A stretch of DNA of 64,000 nt, taken from positions 1,798,001 to 1,862,000 of the forward strand of contig NZ_CP107008.1 in the NCBI RefSeq assembly GCF_025725685.1, given 5' to 3'. This document shows, in pieces, positions 19,122-28,700 of this stretch (its first letter is position 1; every line of letters starts with the position of its first letter). Below the pieces are notes generated by a model. That model ran no database searches and was not told the origin of the DNA. It saw nothing but the letters and a program-made list of their open reading frames with translations. The position numbers and the translations under genes are program-made. The stretch is from Halomonas sp. M4R1S46. GTDB lineage: Bacteria; Pseudomonadota; Gammaproteobacteria; Pseudomonadales; Halomonadaceae.

Positions 19122-21005
19122 TCATCCCCGCAGCCAGTTGCGCAGCTTGACCAGCATCAGGGCTCCATCGCCGAGGCGGTGGCGTTCGGCGATCAGCGTC
19201 GCCAGCCGGTCCGGCCGGTCGGTGATGATGCCGTCCACGCCGAGGTCGATCAGCCGCGACATGCGCGCCGGCTCGTTGATGGTCCAGGCGTGGAGTCGGT
19301 AGCCATAATGGTGGGCGCGGCGTACCTCGTCCGCATCGATCCGGTTGTGGCGCAGGGCCAGGGCATCGAAGCCCCGTCGCGGCAGGGTGCCGCGCATCAC
19401 CAACTGGGCCAGCAGGATGGTGCGGGCCCGGGGGGCCTGCCGCTCGATCTCGGCGAGCAGCGGGTAGGCCTGGGTCGCCAGCGCCACCTGCTCCAGCACG
19501 GCGGGCTCGCCACAGGCGGTTCGCCGGATGCCGTCGGGGGCGCGCTCGCGGCAGGCCAGGCGGGCCGAGCGTTCCTCGGCCAGGACGTCGAGCACTCGCC
19601 GCACCAGGGTCGCGCCGTCCCCCGCCGCGGGCTTGAGTTCGATCATCAGGCCGGCGCGACCGCGTACCCGCACCAGCGCCTCGTCGAGGCCGGGAATCCG
19701 GGTGCCCACGAAGGGGTCGCCGAACCAGCTGCCCACGTCCACCGCGGCGAGGCTGGCACGGTCGAGGTCGGCGATGCGCCGCGAATCGCCGGCGAGTCGC
19801 GCCAGGCTGCTGTCGTGGTGGAGGACCACCTGCTCGTCGGCGGTCAGGCGGGCATCGACCTCGATGAGGTCGGCACCGTCGACGATGGCCTGGTCGATGG
19901 CCGCCAGGGTATTCTCCGGCGCCTTCAGCGAACTCCCGCGGTGGGCGATGATCGCCACCTCCTCGCGCAGCTCGAAGCGGTTGACGATCAACCAGGCCTG
20001 GCCGATCGCGAACAGCACCACCGTCAGCTCCACGGCCCAGGCCAGCCGGCCCGGATGGGTGCCGGGGGGCGGGGCCGGCGGCCTGGGCTCGCGATGGGCC
20101 AGGCGCAGGTAGAGGCAGGCCCCCATCAGGGCGTTGGCCGCGATGCCGAGGAAGGTGATGGCCAGCGTGACCAGCACATAGAGCCCCACGTAGCCGAGCA
20201 TGGCGGGAACCAGCACCGCCTGGCGGTCGGGCAGCTGCCCGAGCAAGGGCGTGAAGAGGGCATCGAAGGCGGCGCTCGCCGCGAGCGGCAGGGCGAGGAT
20301 CACCGCCAGCAGCACCAGGATCGACAGGGCGATGTCGTGCCCGCGGCCGCGGGTCAGGGCGACGCTGCGGGCCAGGGCACGACGGGGAGACGCCTCCTCG
20401 AGGATCAGTACCGGCAGGGCCAGGTGCCAGCGGGTGTAGAGGGTGGCGGCCGCCACCGCCCAGAGCAGCACCAGCGGCAGGGCCGCGGCCAGCCAGCCCC
20501 AGAACGCCGGGGGGCGCACCTGCTGGACGTAGTAGGGATCCAGGTGGCCCAGGATGAGATCATGCAGACCCACCAGGGCCAACACCAGCGGCAGCGCCAG
20601 CAGCAGTTGGGTGCCGACCTGCAGGACGACCAGGCCGGACAGCGCCGGCAGTCGCCTCAGGCCGCCCCAGAGGGCCTCGAAGGCCAGGCGGACGTGGTGG
20701 TCCCGCGGGCGTACCGCGACCAGGGTCATGCCGGCCTGCTGCAGGTAGAGCAGCAGGAAGATGACGCCCAGGGCGGCCAGCAGCCAGGCCTGGCCTCCGG
20801 GGGTCAGCAGGATCTCGAGCAGGGCCCCCGGGGAGAGCAGCGGCCGCCCGAAGTGCCCGAGCAGGTGGGCCAGGGCCCAGCCCGCCGCCGGCAGCAGCAG
20901 GCTGGAGGCCAGCAGGGTGAAGAACAGGTGATAGGCGACGAGCGGGCGCAGGTGCTCGCGCAGGCTGCGCAGCACATCGCCGGTCAGTCGTGGCAGGGCC
21001 AGCAT
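19122..21005 (-). CDS. Membrane-anchored glycerophosphodiester phosphodiesterase
   Basis: About 627 residues. The N-terminal half (about 1-330) is a multi-pass membrane region of the glycerophosphoryl diester phosphodiesterase membrane domain type, with around eight hydrophobic segments. The C-terminal half is a GDPD TIM barrel starting IIAHRGSSLKAPENTLAAIDQAI, with the metal and acid-base residues HRG, ENT, EVDARLTAD and HHD, and ending with HAWTINEP and DGIITDRPD. It hydrolyses glycerophosphodiesters to glycerol-3-phosphate and alcohols. The ATG at 21005 or the GTG at 21011 could start it; neither has a clear SD. It lies 71 bases downstream of rraA on the same strand. Confidence 0.9.
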   Translation of the reverse strand: MLALPRLTGDVLRSLREHLRPLVAYHLFFTLLASSLLLPAAGWALAHLLGHFGRPLLSPGALLEILLTPGGQAWLLAALGVIFLLLYLQQAGMTLVAVRPRDHHVRLAFEALWGGLRRLPALSGLVVLQVGTQLLLALPLVLALVGLHDLILGHLDPYYVQQVRPPAFWGWLAAALPLVLLWAVAAATLYTRWHLALPVLILEEASPRRALARSVALTRGRGHDIALSILVLLAVILALPLAASAAFDALFTPLLGQLPDRQAVLVPAMLGYVGLYVLVTLAITFLGIAANALMGACLYLRLAHREPRPPAPPPGTHPGRLAWAVELTVVLFAIGQAWLIVNRFELREEVAIIAHRGSSLKAPENTLAAIDQAIVDGADLIEVDARLTADEQVVLHHDSSLARLAGDSRRIADLDRASLAAVDVGSWFGDPFVGTRIPGLDEALVRVRGRAGLMIELKPAAGDGATLVRRVLDVLAEERSARLACRERAPDGIRRTACGEPAVLEQVALATQAYPLLAEIERQAPRARTILLAQLVMRGTLPRRGFDALALRHNRIDADEVRRAHHYGYRLHAWTINEPARMSRLIDLGVDGIITDRPDRLATLIAERHRLGDGALMLVKLRNWLRG

Positions 21006-21076
21006 GAACACCGCGGGGACGAGGTCATGACCTCAGGGTGGCACCGGCCGGTGGGCCGCGGCAAATCCTCGCTCGC

Positions 21077-21562
21077 TCACGGCAGCGTCAGGCGCTCGTC
21101 GGCCACCAGGATGCCGTTGTTGTCGGCGTAGAGCCACTGGCCGGGGGTGATCGTCGCCCCGGCGAAGCCGACCGGGAGATCCCGCTGGCCCTCGCCGCGC
21201 TTCTCGCTCTTGCGCGGATGGGCGGCCAGCGCCTGGATGCCGAGTTCGGTCTCGGCCAGGATGTCCACGTCGCGCACGCAACCGTACAGGATCACGCCGG
21301 CCCAGCCGTTGCCGGCGGCCTGCTCGGCCAGCATGTCGCCGAGCATCGCGCAGCGGGTCGAGCCGCCGGCATCGACGACCAGCACGGCGCCGTCCCCGGG
21401 CTCGTTGACGGCCTGCTTGACCAGCGAGTTGTCCTCGAAGCACTTCACGGTGCGCACCGGCCCGCAGAAGGCCTCCACGCCACCGAAGTTGACGAACAGC
21501 GGCTCGAGGACCGCGACCTCCGGATAGGCGTCGCAGATATCGGGTGTCACGATGGGAGACAT
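21077..21562 (-). CDS. rraA: Regulator of ribonuclease activity A (RraA)
   Basis: Protein of 161 residues aligning across its length with RraA: N-terminal [54 protein letters not shown] and the C-terminal YADNNGILV. In E. coli RraA binds and inhibits RNase E and helicases. In other bacteria relatives act as 4-hydroxy-4-methyl-2-oxoglutarate aldolases, and the G-x20-R-D style motif ([12 protein letters not shown]) is shared, so aldolase activity cannot be excluded. The ATG at 21562 has GAGGA upstream; the longer frame to 21688 runs through the acnB terminator and is rejected. Confidence 0.93.
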   Translation of the reverse strand: MSPIVTPDICDAYPEVAVLEPLFVNFGGVEAFCGPVRTVKCFEDNSLVKQAVNEPGDGAVLVVDAGGSTRCAMLGDMLAEQAAGNGWAGVILYGCVRDVDILAETELGIQALAAHPRKSEKRGEGQRDLPVGFAGATITPGQWLYADNNGILVADERLTLP

Positions 21563-21654
21563 GGCAGCGTCCTCGTCTCGGAATGAGGCCTCGATGATGC
21601 CATAGCGGCCGGCGAAGGCCATCCCTCCTGGCTGGTGGTCGGCCGGCTTGGCAC

Positions 21655-21680
21655 AAAAAAAGCGCCCCGGACGGGGCGCT
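21655..21680 (-). terminator. Rho-independent terminator of acnB
   Basis: On the minus strand an 8-bp perfect stem AGCGCCCC/GGGGCGCT (loop GTCC) is followed by seven T residues. It lies 82 bases after the acnB stop and before rraA, so it separates the two transcripts. Confidence 0.92.
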
Positions 21681-21761
21681 TCGGTCATCGGCTCCGGCCG
21701 CGCCGCCGGGGCGGCGGGCCTTCGATGGTGCGAGCATCGGAGTCGAAGGGCGGGCTCCGGC

Positions 21762-24362
21762 TCAGGCCTCGGCCACCGGAATCACGTTCGAGGCGGCCTT
21801 CTGGAACTCCTCGATCTCGTGGAAGTTCATGTAGCGATAGATCTCGCCGGCCATGGCGTCGAACTCGCTCATGTAGCGGCGATACTCGTCGACGCTGGGC
21901 AGGCGGCCTTCCACCGCGGCCACCGCGGCCAGCTCCGCCGAGGCCAGGTAGACGTCGGCGCCGTCGCCCAGGCGGTTGGGGAAGTTGCGGGTGGAGGTGG
22001 AGACCACGGTGCTCTTGGCGGCGACCCGTGCCTGGTTGCCCATGCACAGTGAGCAGCCGGGCATCTCCATGCGCGCGCCGGCACGGCCGTAGATGCCGTA
22101 GTAGCCTTCCTCGGTGAGCTGGTGCTGGTCCATCTTGGTCGGCGGGGCCAGCCACAGCTTGGTCTTCAGGCTGCCGGCGGGCTGCTTCTCGAGCAGCTTG
22201 CCGGCGGCGCGGAAGTGGCCGATGTTGGTCATGCACGAGCCGATGAACACCTCGTCGATCGTCTCGCCGGCCACCTCGGAGAGCAGGCGGGCGTCGTCCG
22301 GGTCGTTCGGGGCGCACAGCACCGGCTCCGCCAGCTGGTCGAGGTCGATCTCGATGACCTCGGCGTACTCGGCGTCCTGGTCGGCGCGCATCAGGCTCGG
22401 CTCGGCCAGCCACGCCTCCATGGCCAGGATGCGGCGCTCGATGGTGCGCTTGTCGCCGTAGCCGTTGGCGATCATCCACTTGAGCAGGGTGATGTTGGAC
22501 TTGAGGTACTCGGCGACCGAGTCCTCGCCCAGGGTGATGGTGCAGCCGGCCGCGGAGCGCTCGGCGGAGGCGTCGGAGAGCTCGAAGGCCTGCTCGACGG
22601 TGAGGTCCTCGAGGCCCTCGATCTCCAGGACGCGACCGGAGAAGGCGTTCTTCTTGCCGGACTTCTCGACGGTCAGCAGGCCCTGCTGGATGGCGTAGTA
22701 GGGGATGGCGTGGACCAGGTCACGCAGGGTGACGCCGGGCTGACGCTTGCCCTTGAAGCGCACCAGCACCGATTCCGGCATGTCCAGCGGCATCACCCCG
22801 GTGGCGGCGGCGAAGGCCACCAGCCCGGAGCCCGCGGGGAAGGAGATGCCCATCGGGAAGCGGGTGTGGGAGTCGCCGCCGGTGCCCACGGTGTCGGGCA
22901 GCAGCATGCGATTGAGCCAGGAGTGGATGATGCCGTCGCCCGGACGCAGCGAGACGCCGCCGCGGTTCATGATGAAGTCGGGCAGGGTGTGGTGGGTCTC
23001 CACGTCGACCGGCTTGGGGTAGGCGCTGGTGTGGCAGAAGGACTGCATCACCAGGTCGGCCTGGAAGCCCAGGCAGGCCAGGTCCTTGAGCTCGTCGCGG
23101 GTCATCGGACCGGTGGTGTCCTGGGAGCCCACGGTGGTCATCTTCGGCTCGCAGTACATGCCCGGACGCACGCCGTCCATGCCGCAGGCCTTGCCGACCA
23201 TCTTCTGGGCCAGGGTGAAACCCTTGCCGGTGTCGGCGGGTTGCTCGGGCAGGCGGAAGACGTCGGAGGGCGCGAGGCCCAGGGACTCGCGGGCCTTGGC
23301 GGTCAGGCCGCGGCCGATGATCAGCGGGATGCGGCCGCCGGCGCGCACCTCGTCGAGCAGCAGCTGGGTCTTGAGCTCGAAGGTGGTCAGCACCTCGTCG
23401 CTGCCGTGCTTGCAGACCTTGCCCTGGTAGGGGTAGACGTCGATGACGTCGCCCATGCCGAGCTTCTCGACGTCCATCTCGACCGGCAGGGCACCGGAGT
23501 CTTCCATGGTGTTGAAGAAGATCGGCGCGATCTTGCCGCCGAAGCAGAAGCCGCCGGCGCGCTTGTTCGGCACGTTGGGGATGTCGTCACCGAAGAACCA
23601 CAGCACGGAGTTGGTGGCGGACTTGCGCGAGGAGCCGGTGCCGACGACGTCGCCGACGTAGGCGACCGGGAAGCCCTGGGCCTTGACGTCCTCGATCTGC
23701 TTGAGCGGGCCGGTCACGCCGGGCGCCTCGGGGGCGATGCCATCGCGCTCGTTCTTGAGCATGGCGTTGGCATGCAGCGGGATGTCGGGACGCGACCAGG
23801 CATCCGGGGCCGGGGAGAGGTCGTCGGTGTTGGTCTCGCCGGGCACCTTGAACACGGTCAGGGTGATCTTCTCGTCCAGGGCCGGCTTGGACAGGAACCA
23901 CTCGGCCTCGGCCCAGGACTGGATGACGTCCTTGGCCACGGCGTTGCCTGCCTTGGCGCGTTCCTCCACGTCGTGGAAGGCATCGAACATCAGCAGGGTA
24001 TGCTTGAGCTGTTCACCGACCTCGGTGGCCAGCGCCTCGTCGTCCAGCAGCTCGACCAGGGAGACGATGTTGTAGCCGCCCTGCATGGTGCCCAGCAGCT
24101 TGACCGCATGGACGCGGTCGATCAGCGGGGACTCAGCCTCGCCCTTGGCGATGGCGGTGAGGAAGCCGGCCTTGACGTAGGCGGCCTCGTCGACGCCCGG
24201 CGGGACGCGGTTGGTGAGCAGGTCGAGAATGGCCTCTTCTTCCCCGGCGGGCGGGGTCTTCAGCAGCTCGACCAGGGCAGCCGTCTGCTCGGCGTTCAGG
24301 GGCTTCGGCGGAACGCCGGCCTGGGCACGCTCCTCGACATGTTGGCGATAGGCTTCAAGCAC
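21762..24362 (-). CDS. acnB: Aconitate hydratase B
   Basis: TCA-cycle aconitase of 866 residues that also hydrates 2-methyl-cis-aconitate in many bacteria. It aligns closely along its length with E. coli AcnB: the HEAT-like N-terminal domain ([13 protein letters not shown]), the swivel domain with [24 protein letters not shown], and the catalytic core. The [4Fe-4S] ligands are in SCMTNIGH and [12 protein letters not shown] near the C-terminus. The start is GTG at 24362 with GAGGG about 5 bases upstream. Its leader contains an exceptionally long perfect hairpin (24388-24431) downstream of a good promoter. In E. coli, apo-AcnB also binds mRNAs, which makes the leader structure notable. Confidence 0.98.
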   Translation of the reverse strand: MLEAYRQHVEERAQAGVPPKPLNAEQTAALVELLKTPPAGEEEAILDLLTNRVPPGVDEAAYVKAGFLTAIAKGEAESPLIDRVHAVKLLGTMQGGYNIVSLVELLDDEALATEVGEQLKHTLLMFDAFHDVEERAKAGNAVAKDVIQSWAEAEWFLSKPALDEKITLTVFKVPGETNTDDLSPAPDAWSRPDIPLHANAMLKNERDGIAPEAPGVTGPLKQIEDVKAQGFPVAYVGDVVGTGSSRKSATNSVLWFFGDDIPNVPNKRAGGFCFGGKIAPIFFNTMEDSGALPVEMDVEKLGMGDVIDVYPYQGKVCKHGSDEVLTTFELKTQLLLDEVRAGGRIPLIIGRGLTAKARESLGLAPSDVFRLPEQPADTGKGFTLAQKMVGKACGMDGVRPGMYCEPKMTTVGSQDTTGPMTRDELKDLACLGFQADLVMQSFCHTSAYPKPVDVETHHTLPDFIMNRGGVSLRPGDGIIHSWLNRMLLPDTVGTGGDSHTRFPMGISFPAGSGLVAFAAATGVMPLDMPESVLVRFKGKRQPGVTLRDLVHAIPYYAIQQGLLTVEKSGKKNAFSGRVLEIEGLEDLTVEQAFELSDASAERSAAGCTITLGEDSVAEYLKSNITLLKWMIANGYGDKRTIERRILAMEAWLAEPSLMRADQDAEYAEVIEIDLDQLAEPVLCAPNDPDDARLLSEVAGETIDEVFIGSCMTNIGHFRAAGKLLEKQPAGSLKTKLWLAPPTKMDQHQLTEEGYYGIYGRAGARMEMPGCSLCMGNQARVAAKSTVVSTSTRNFPNRLGDGADVYLASAELAAVAAVEGRLPSVDEYRRYMSEFDAMAGEIYRYMNFHEIEEFQKAASNVIPVAEA

Positions 24363-24387
24363 GTGGTGGCCCTCATTGGTTGTGATA

Positions 24388-24431
24388 GCCGAGGCGGCCG
24401 CGCGACGGGTCCGTCGCGCGGCCGCCTCGGC
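24388..24431. repeat. Very long perfect inverted repeat in acnB leader
   Basis: A 19-base arm (24388-24406, beginning GCCGAGGCGG) is exactly complementary to 24413-24431 with only GGGTCC between, and part of that loop can pair too. The arms are almost pure G+C. The element ends 25 bases before the acnB start and lies inside the predicted 5' untranslated region. No T tract follows in either direction. Confidence 0.92.
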
Positions 24432-24461
24432 GCGTGAATCGACACGGTCAACGGTGGCGCA

Positions 24462-24490
24462 ATTCTAGAAGAAACTGTCGACAATGTTAA
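24462..24490 (-). promoter_or_regulatory. Predicted acnB promoter
   Basis: On the minus strand TTAACA (24490-24485) and TAGAAT (24467-24462) are separated by 17 bases, a good sigma70 match. It predicts a leader of roughly 90 bases that contains the long hairpin. The rest of the 237-base gap up to the DUF1289 gene shows only a small hairpin CTGCGG-CCCT-CCGCAG. Confidence 0.65.
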
Positions 24491-24599
24491 GGACGCCCGT
24501 CCCGCCGGCCCTTGAACTTTGGTCTGCGGCCCTCCGCAGGGTGCCAGCGCGCCCGTGCCGCGTTACCATGGATGGCGAATCAACGGAGAGGAGCGGACG

Positions 24600-25034
24600 A
24601 TGGCCGGGCGCGTCACCTCACCCTGCGTGGGGCTCTGTTCGACCACGGTGGGCGACCGCGTCTGCCGGGGCTGCCAACGCCTGGATGGCGAGATTCGCGA
24701 CTGGCCGGCCCTGGCGGGGGAGGAGCGCGAGCGACGCATGGCCGAGCTCGATGCCCTCCGCGTGGCGGTGGCCGGGCGCCACCTGGTGGTGGTGGATGCC
24801 GAGGCCCTGGAGGCCCAGCTGCAACGGCATCGCATCCGCTTTCGTGCCGAGCAGCCCCCGCTGTCCCGGGCCGTCGAGCTGTTGCGGGTGGGGCGCGGGC
24901 GGATCCGCGACCTGTCCCGCTACGGCCTGGCCCCGCGGGAGCGGCTGGACGCCGCGGCCCTGCATGCCCGGATCTCGGCCGAGTTGATGGCCGCGGCCGA
25001 GACGCGCCGGCATGCGGCCGTGCCCCTCTCCTGA
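24600..25034 (+). CDS. DUF1289 domain protein
   Basis: Protein of 144 residues with the N-terminal DUF1289 cysteine pattern SPCVGLCSTTVGDRVCRGCQRL (residues about 7-28), which probably binds a metal. The remaining two thirds are helical, Arg/Ala-rich and not recognised. Typical DUF1289 proteins are shorter (about 60-100 residues), so the C-terminal extension is distinctive. The ATG at 24600 is set by the strong SD GAGAGGAG 6 bases upstream; alternative longer frames begin without SD. miaE follows 26 bases later on the same strand. Confidence 0.82.
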   Translation: MAGRVTSPCVGLCSTTVGDRVCRGCQRLDGEIRDWPALAGEERERRMAELDALRVAVAGRHLVVVDAEALEAQLQRHRIRFRAEQPPLSRAVELLRVGRGRIRDLSRYGLAPRERLDAAALHARISAELMAAAETRRHAAVPLS

Positions 25035-25060
25035 ACCCTTGAGCCGCCGGACTTCCCCCC

Positions 25061-25696
25061 ATGACTGCGATGCTTGCCGCGCCCGACCTCGACGATCTGC
25101 TCCCCCCGGGGCTGCTCGACTTCCTGCCCTGTGCCACTCCCGATGCCTGGGTCGACTGGGCGCTCGCCAATCCCGAGCTGCTGCTGATCGACCACGCCCA
25201 GTGCGAGAAGAAGGCCGCCGCCACCGCCATGAGCCTGCTCCACCGCTACGTGGACCAACCCCTGCTGCTGTCCAGGATGTGCCAGCTGGCCCGGGAGGAG
25301 CTGCTGCATTTCGAGCAGGTGATCAAGCTGATGGAGGCTCGGGGCATCGTCTACCGCCATATCGGGGCGTCGCGCTATGCCGAGGGATTGCGCCGCCACG
25401 TGCGCGGCGAGGAGCCACACCGCCTGGTCGACATCCTGCTGGTCGGGGCCCTGATCGAGGCGCGCAGCTGCGAGCGCTTCGCTCGCCTGATCCCGCACCT
25501 GGACGCCGAGCTTGCCAAGTTCTATCGCGGTCTGGTTAAGTCGGAAGGGCGCCACTATGAGGACTATCTGATGCTGGCGCGGCAGCTTGCCCCGGAGGCG
25601 CTCGACTCACGCCTCGCCTTCTTCGCCGAACGCGAGGCCGAACTGATCACCATGCCGGACACGGCATTTCGTTTCCACAGCGGTGTACCGGCCTGA
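25061..25696 (+). CDS. miaE: tRNA-(ms2io6A)-hydroxylase MiaE
   Basis: Non-haem diiron monooxygenase of 211 residues that hydroxylates 2-methylthio-N6-isopentenyladenosine at tRNA position 37. Ferritin-like four-helix pattern with metal ligands visible in DHAQCEKKAA, REELLHFEQV, ALIEARSCERF and KSEGRHYEDYL. Length is normal. No clear SD precedes the ATG, which may mean coupling to the DUF1289 gene 26 bases upstream. It forms part of a neighbourhood with three tRNA modification systems (MiaE, QueC/E/D, TrhP). Confidence 0.95.
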   Translation: MTAMLAAPDLDDLLPPGLLDFLPCATPDAWVDWALANPELLLIDHAQCEKKAAATAMSLLHRYVDQPLLLSRMCQLAREELLHFEQVIKLMEARGIVYRHIGASRYAEGLRRHVRGEEPHRLVDILLVGALIEARSCERFARLIPHLDAELAKFYRGLVKSEGRHYEDYLMLARQLAPEALDSRLAFFAEREAELITMPDTAFRFHSGVPA

Positions 25697-25728
25697 AGCC
25701 GCCGCGCCGCCCAGCAGGACCGATCACC

Positions 25729-28700
25729 ATGCGGGATGCTTCCGACGCCGTTACTCATGACGACCAGGATCGCCTGGCCCTCTTCGGTCACTTCTCGCTG
25801 ACCCTGGGCGACGACGCCCTGACCCATTTCAGCTATGACAAGGTCAAGGCGTTGCTGGTCTACCTGCTGCTCCACGATCAGCCGGTCAACCGGGCCACCC
25901 TGGCCGAGTTGCTGTGGCCGGATCAGGGGCTGTCGTCCGGTCGCACCAACCTGCGCCACGCCCTGCACTGCCTGCGGCAGTCGCTGGGCGAGCAGGCCGA
26001 GCAGGTGTTGTCGGTCTCCCGCCAGACCATCGCCTTCAAGCTGCCCGAGAGCTGGCATTTCGACCTCCATGAGCTGCAGGCCCTGCTCGACGCCCCGGCC
26101 GATGTGGCGAGCCTGGAGGCGGTGCTGGCCTGCTACCAGGGCGATCTCGTCGAGGAGCTGCAGCTCTCCGCCTGCGCGGATTTCCAGCGCTGGCTGGTGC
26201 AGGTTCGCAACGAGTGGCGTCAGCGGGTGATCCGTTTCGCCGAGGCCGTGCTCGAGCAGCACGAACCGCTGCCGGACAGCCTGCTGCAGGCGCTGGTCAG
26301 CCGCTTCTCCGGCTATGGCCCCTTCCACGAGCGGCTGGTGCGCCAGCTGGCCGAGCACGGCCAGCTGGCCGCCGCCCACGAGCAGTACAATGCCTACCTG
26401 CAGCTGCTGGCGCTGACCGGCCAGCAGCCGGATCCGGCCTTCCTGCAGCTGGCCCGCTACTGGTCCGACGGCAAGCCCGAGCAGAGCGCCGGGCCGAGCG
26501 GCGCCTTCTCCCGGGCGCTGGCCCCCGACAGCACGCCGCTGCGCGAGGACGAGATCGAGCAGCGCCAGCTCTCGGTGATGGCGATTCGCCTAACCCTGGA
26601 CGCCGATCTCTCCTCTCGCAGCGAGGCCCGGGCCTGCCTGGCCCTGCAGATCGAGCTGATGCGCTGGTTGGAACAGCAGTGTCACCACCTGGGCGGCTTC
26701 TGGTTGCCCGGTGCCACCGGCGGCCTGGGCCTGGCCTGCTTCGGCACCCATGGCCCGGCCCACCAGCTCGCCGAACTGGTGGCCCTCTACGAGCATTGTC
26801 GCCGCGTGCTGCCCGACGAGTGCCAACGGCACTGGAACGGCGAGGGCGAGCCGCCGCGGATCGCCCTCGATGCCGGGCTCAACAGCGGTCGGGTGGTCTA
26901 CCTGCCCGAGCGCCACCTGGTCGATCCGCTGGGCCAGGTGACCCAGGGCGCCCTGGACCTGATGAGCGCGGCCGAGGGCAGCGAGCTGGTGATCTCCCAG
27001 GATGCCAGCCAGCACATGCCGCCGGCCCTGGACCTGCAGCCCCGGCTATCCTCGCGGCTGGTGGCCAGCGATGGCCGGGTGCGCCTGCGGGCGTTGGTGC
27101 TCGGGACCAACGAGGGCGGCCGGGAGGCCCTGCCGCCGAGCCTGGTGGGGCGCGAGTCGGCGATGCGGACCCTGCGCGACGCCCTGGCTCGGGCCGGGAT
27201 CGGGCTGCGGCAGAGCGTCCTGGTGCGGGGCCCCTCGGGGCTCGGCAAGTCGGCCCTGCTGGTCGGCTTCCGCCAGCTCGAGCAGAGTCGCGAGGCGGCG
27301 ATCTGCTGGCAGCCCACCACCCGCCTGTCGGTCCAGGAGCCCTACGGGGTGGCGCGCCAGCTGCTGCGCTGGCACCTCGGCGGGGCCATCGACGCCGACG
27401 TCCTGGCCGGGATCGAGGGCGTGGCGCTGGACGACGCTCACCGGCTGCTGCTGGAAGAGGCCCTGGGGGTGCGCGAGCCCCGCGAGCTGGCGGCCCTCGC
27501 CCAGAGCGGCGAGGCCGTGGAGCTGGTGGTCGGGCTGCTGCACCGGCTGATCGGTCAACTGACCGCCGAGCGCACCCTGGTGCTGATGATCGATGACCTG
27601 CAGTGGCTCGATGAGCCCTCCTTCAAGGTGCTGGCCGGTCTCCAGGCCCGCCTGCCGATCAACTGTCCCTTCCTGCTGGTGGCCAGCCACCATGGCCGAG
27701 AGGCCCTCCCGGCACGCCTCGACTGGGACCAGCAGATCACCCTGGGGCGTCTCGATCCCATGCAGGCCTCGCGGCTGCTGTCGCAGCTCGCCCGGCGCTA
27801 TCGGCTGCATCTCAGCCCGCGGCTGCGCAGCCAGATCATCGAGCGCTGCGACGGCGTGCCGCTGTACCTCCAGGAGATCTGTCGCCGCGTCGACATGGAT
27901 CGCCGCGAGGGGCGCAGCGTCCAGCTGGACGAGCTGCCCCGCGGCCTGCTCGGCCTGCTGGCCAGCCGCATCGACCAGCTGGATGCCGACCGCGAGGTGG
28001 CCCACGTGGCCGCGGTGCTGGGCCGCCGCTTCCGGCTGGATTTCCTGGCCGAATGCAGCGGCTGGGAGCTGTCCCGGTTGACCTCGGCCCTGGAGCAGAT
28101 GTGTCGGCTGGAGATCATCGAGCCGGCCGAGGACGCCGAGGCGGGCCGCGAGTACCAGTTCACCCATCAGCTGCTCCAGGAGGCGGCCTACCTGTCCTGT
28201 CCCCGCGACGTGCGGGTCAACATCCACCGGCAGGTGGTCGGCCTGATCGAGGAGCGCTTCCCGATATGGATCAGTCGCCATCCGGGCGACTTCGCCACCC
28301 ATCTGCGGCGCAGCGGCCACTATGCCCGCGGCGCCCGCTACTTCGAGCTGGCGGCCCGGGAGGCGCTCAAGGTCAGTGCCAATCGCACGGCGCTGCGCAT
28401 GGCCGACTTCGGCCTGGCCAGCCTGCGCCACGTGGAGGGTCAGCAGGAGCGTGAGATCAGCCTGCACACGGTGCGCGGCCAGGCGGCCTTCGCCCTCGAG
28501 GGGCATGGCTCGCCCACCGCTCACGAGAGCTTCGTACGGGCCCGGGAGCTGTTGACCAGCGCCGAAGAGGCGCCGGAGGACAGCGAGGACCTGGAGCAGG
28601 CCTTCCTGGTCAAGTGGGGCCTGTGGGTTGGCTGCAGCCAGCGCAATGCCCACGCCGATGCCTTCCTGCTGGCCGCGCGGCTGGCCGACCTGGCCGCGCA

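Noticed and set aside
21563..21688. N-terminal extension of rraA
   Set aside because: It crosses the acnB terminator region. RraA homology begins at ATG 21562 with an SD.
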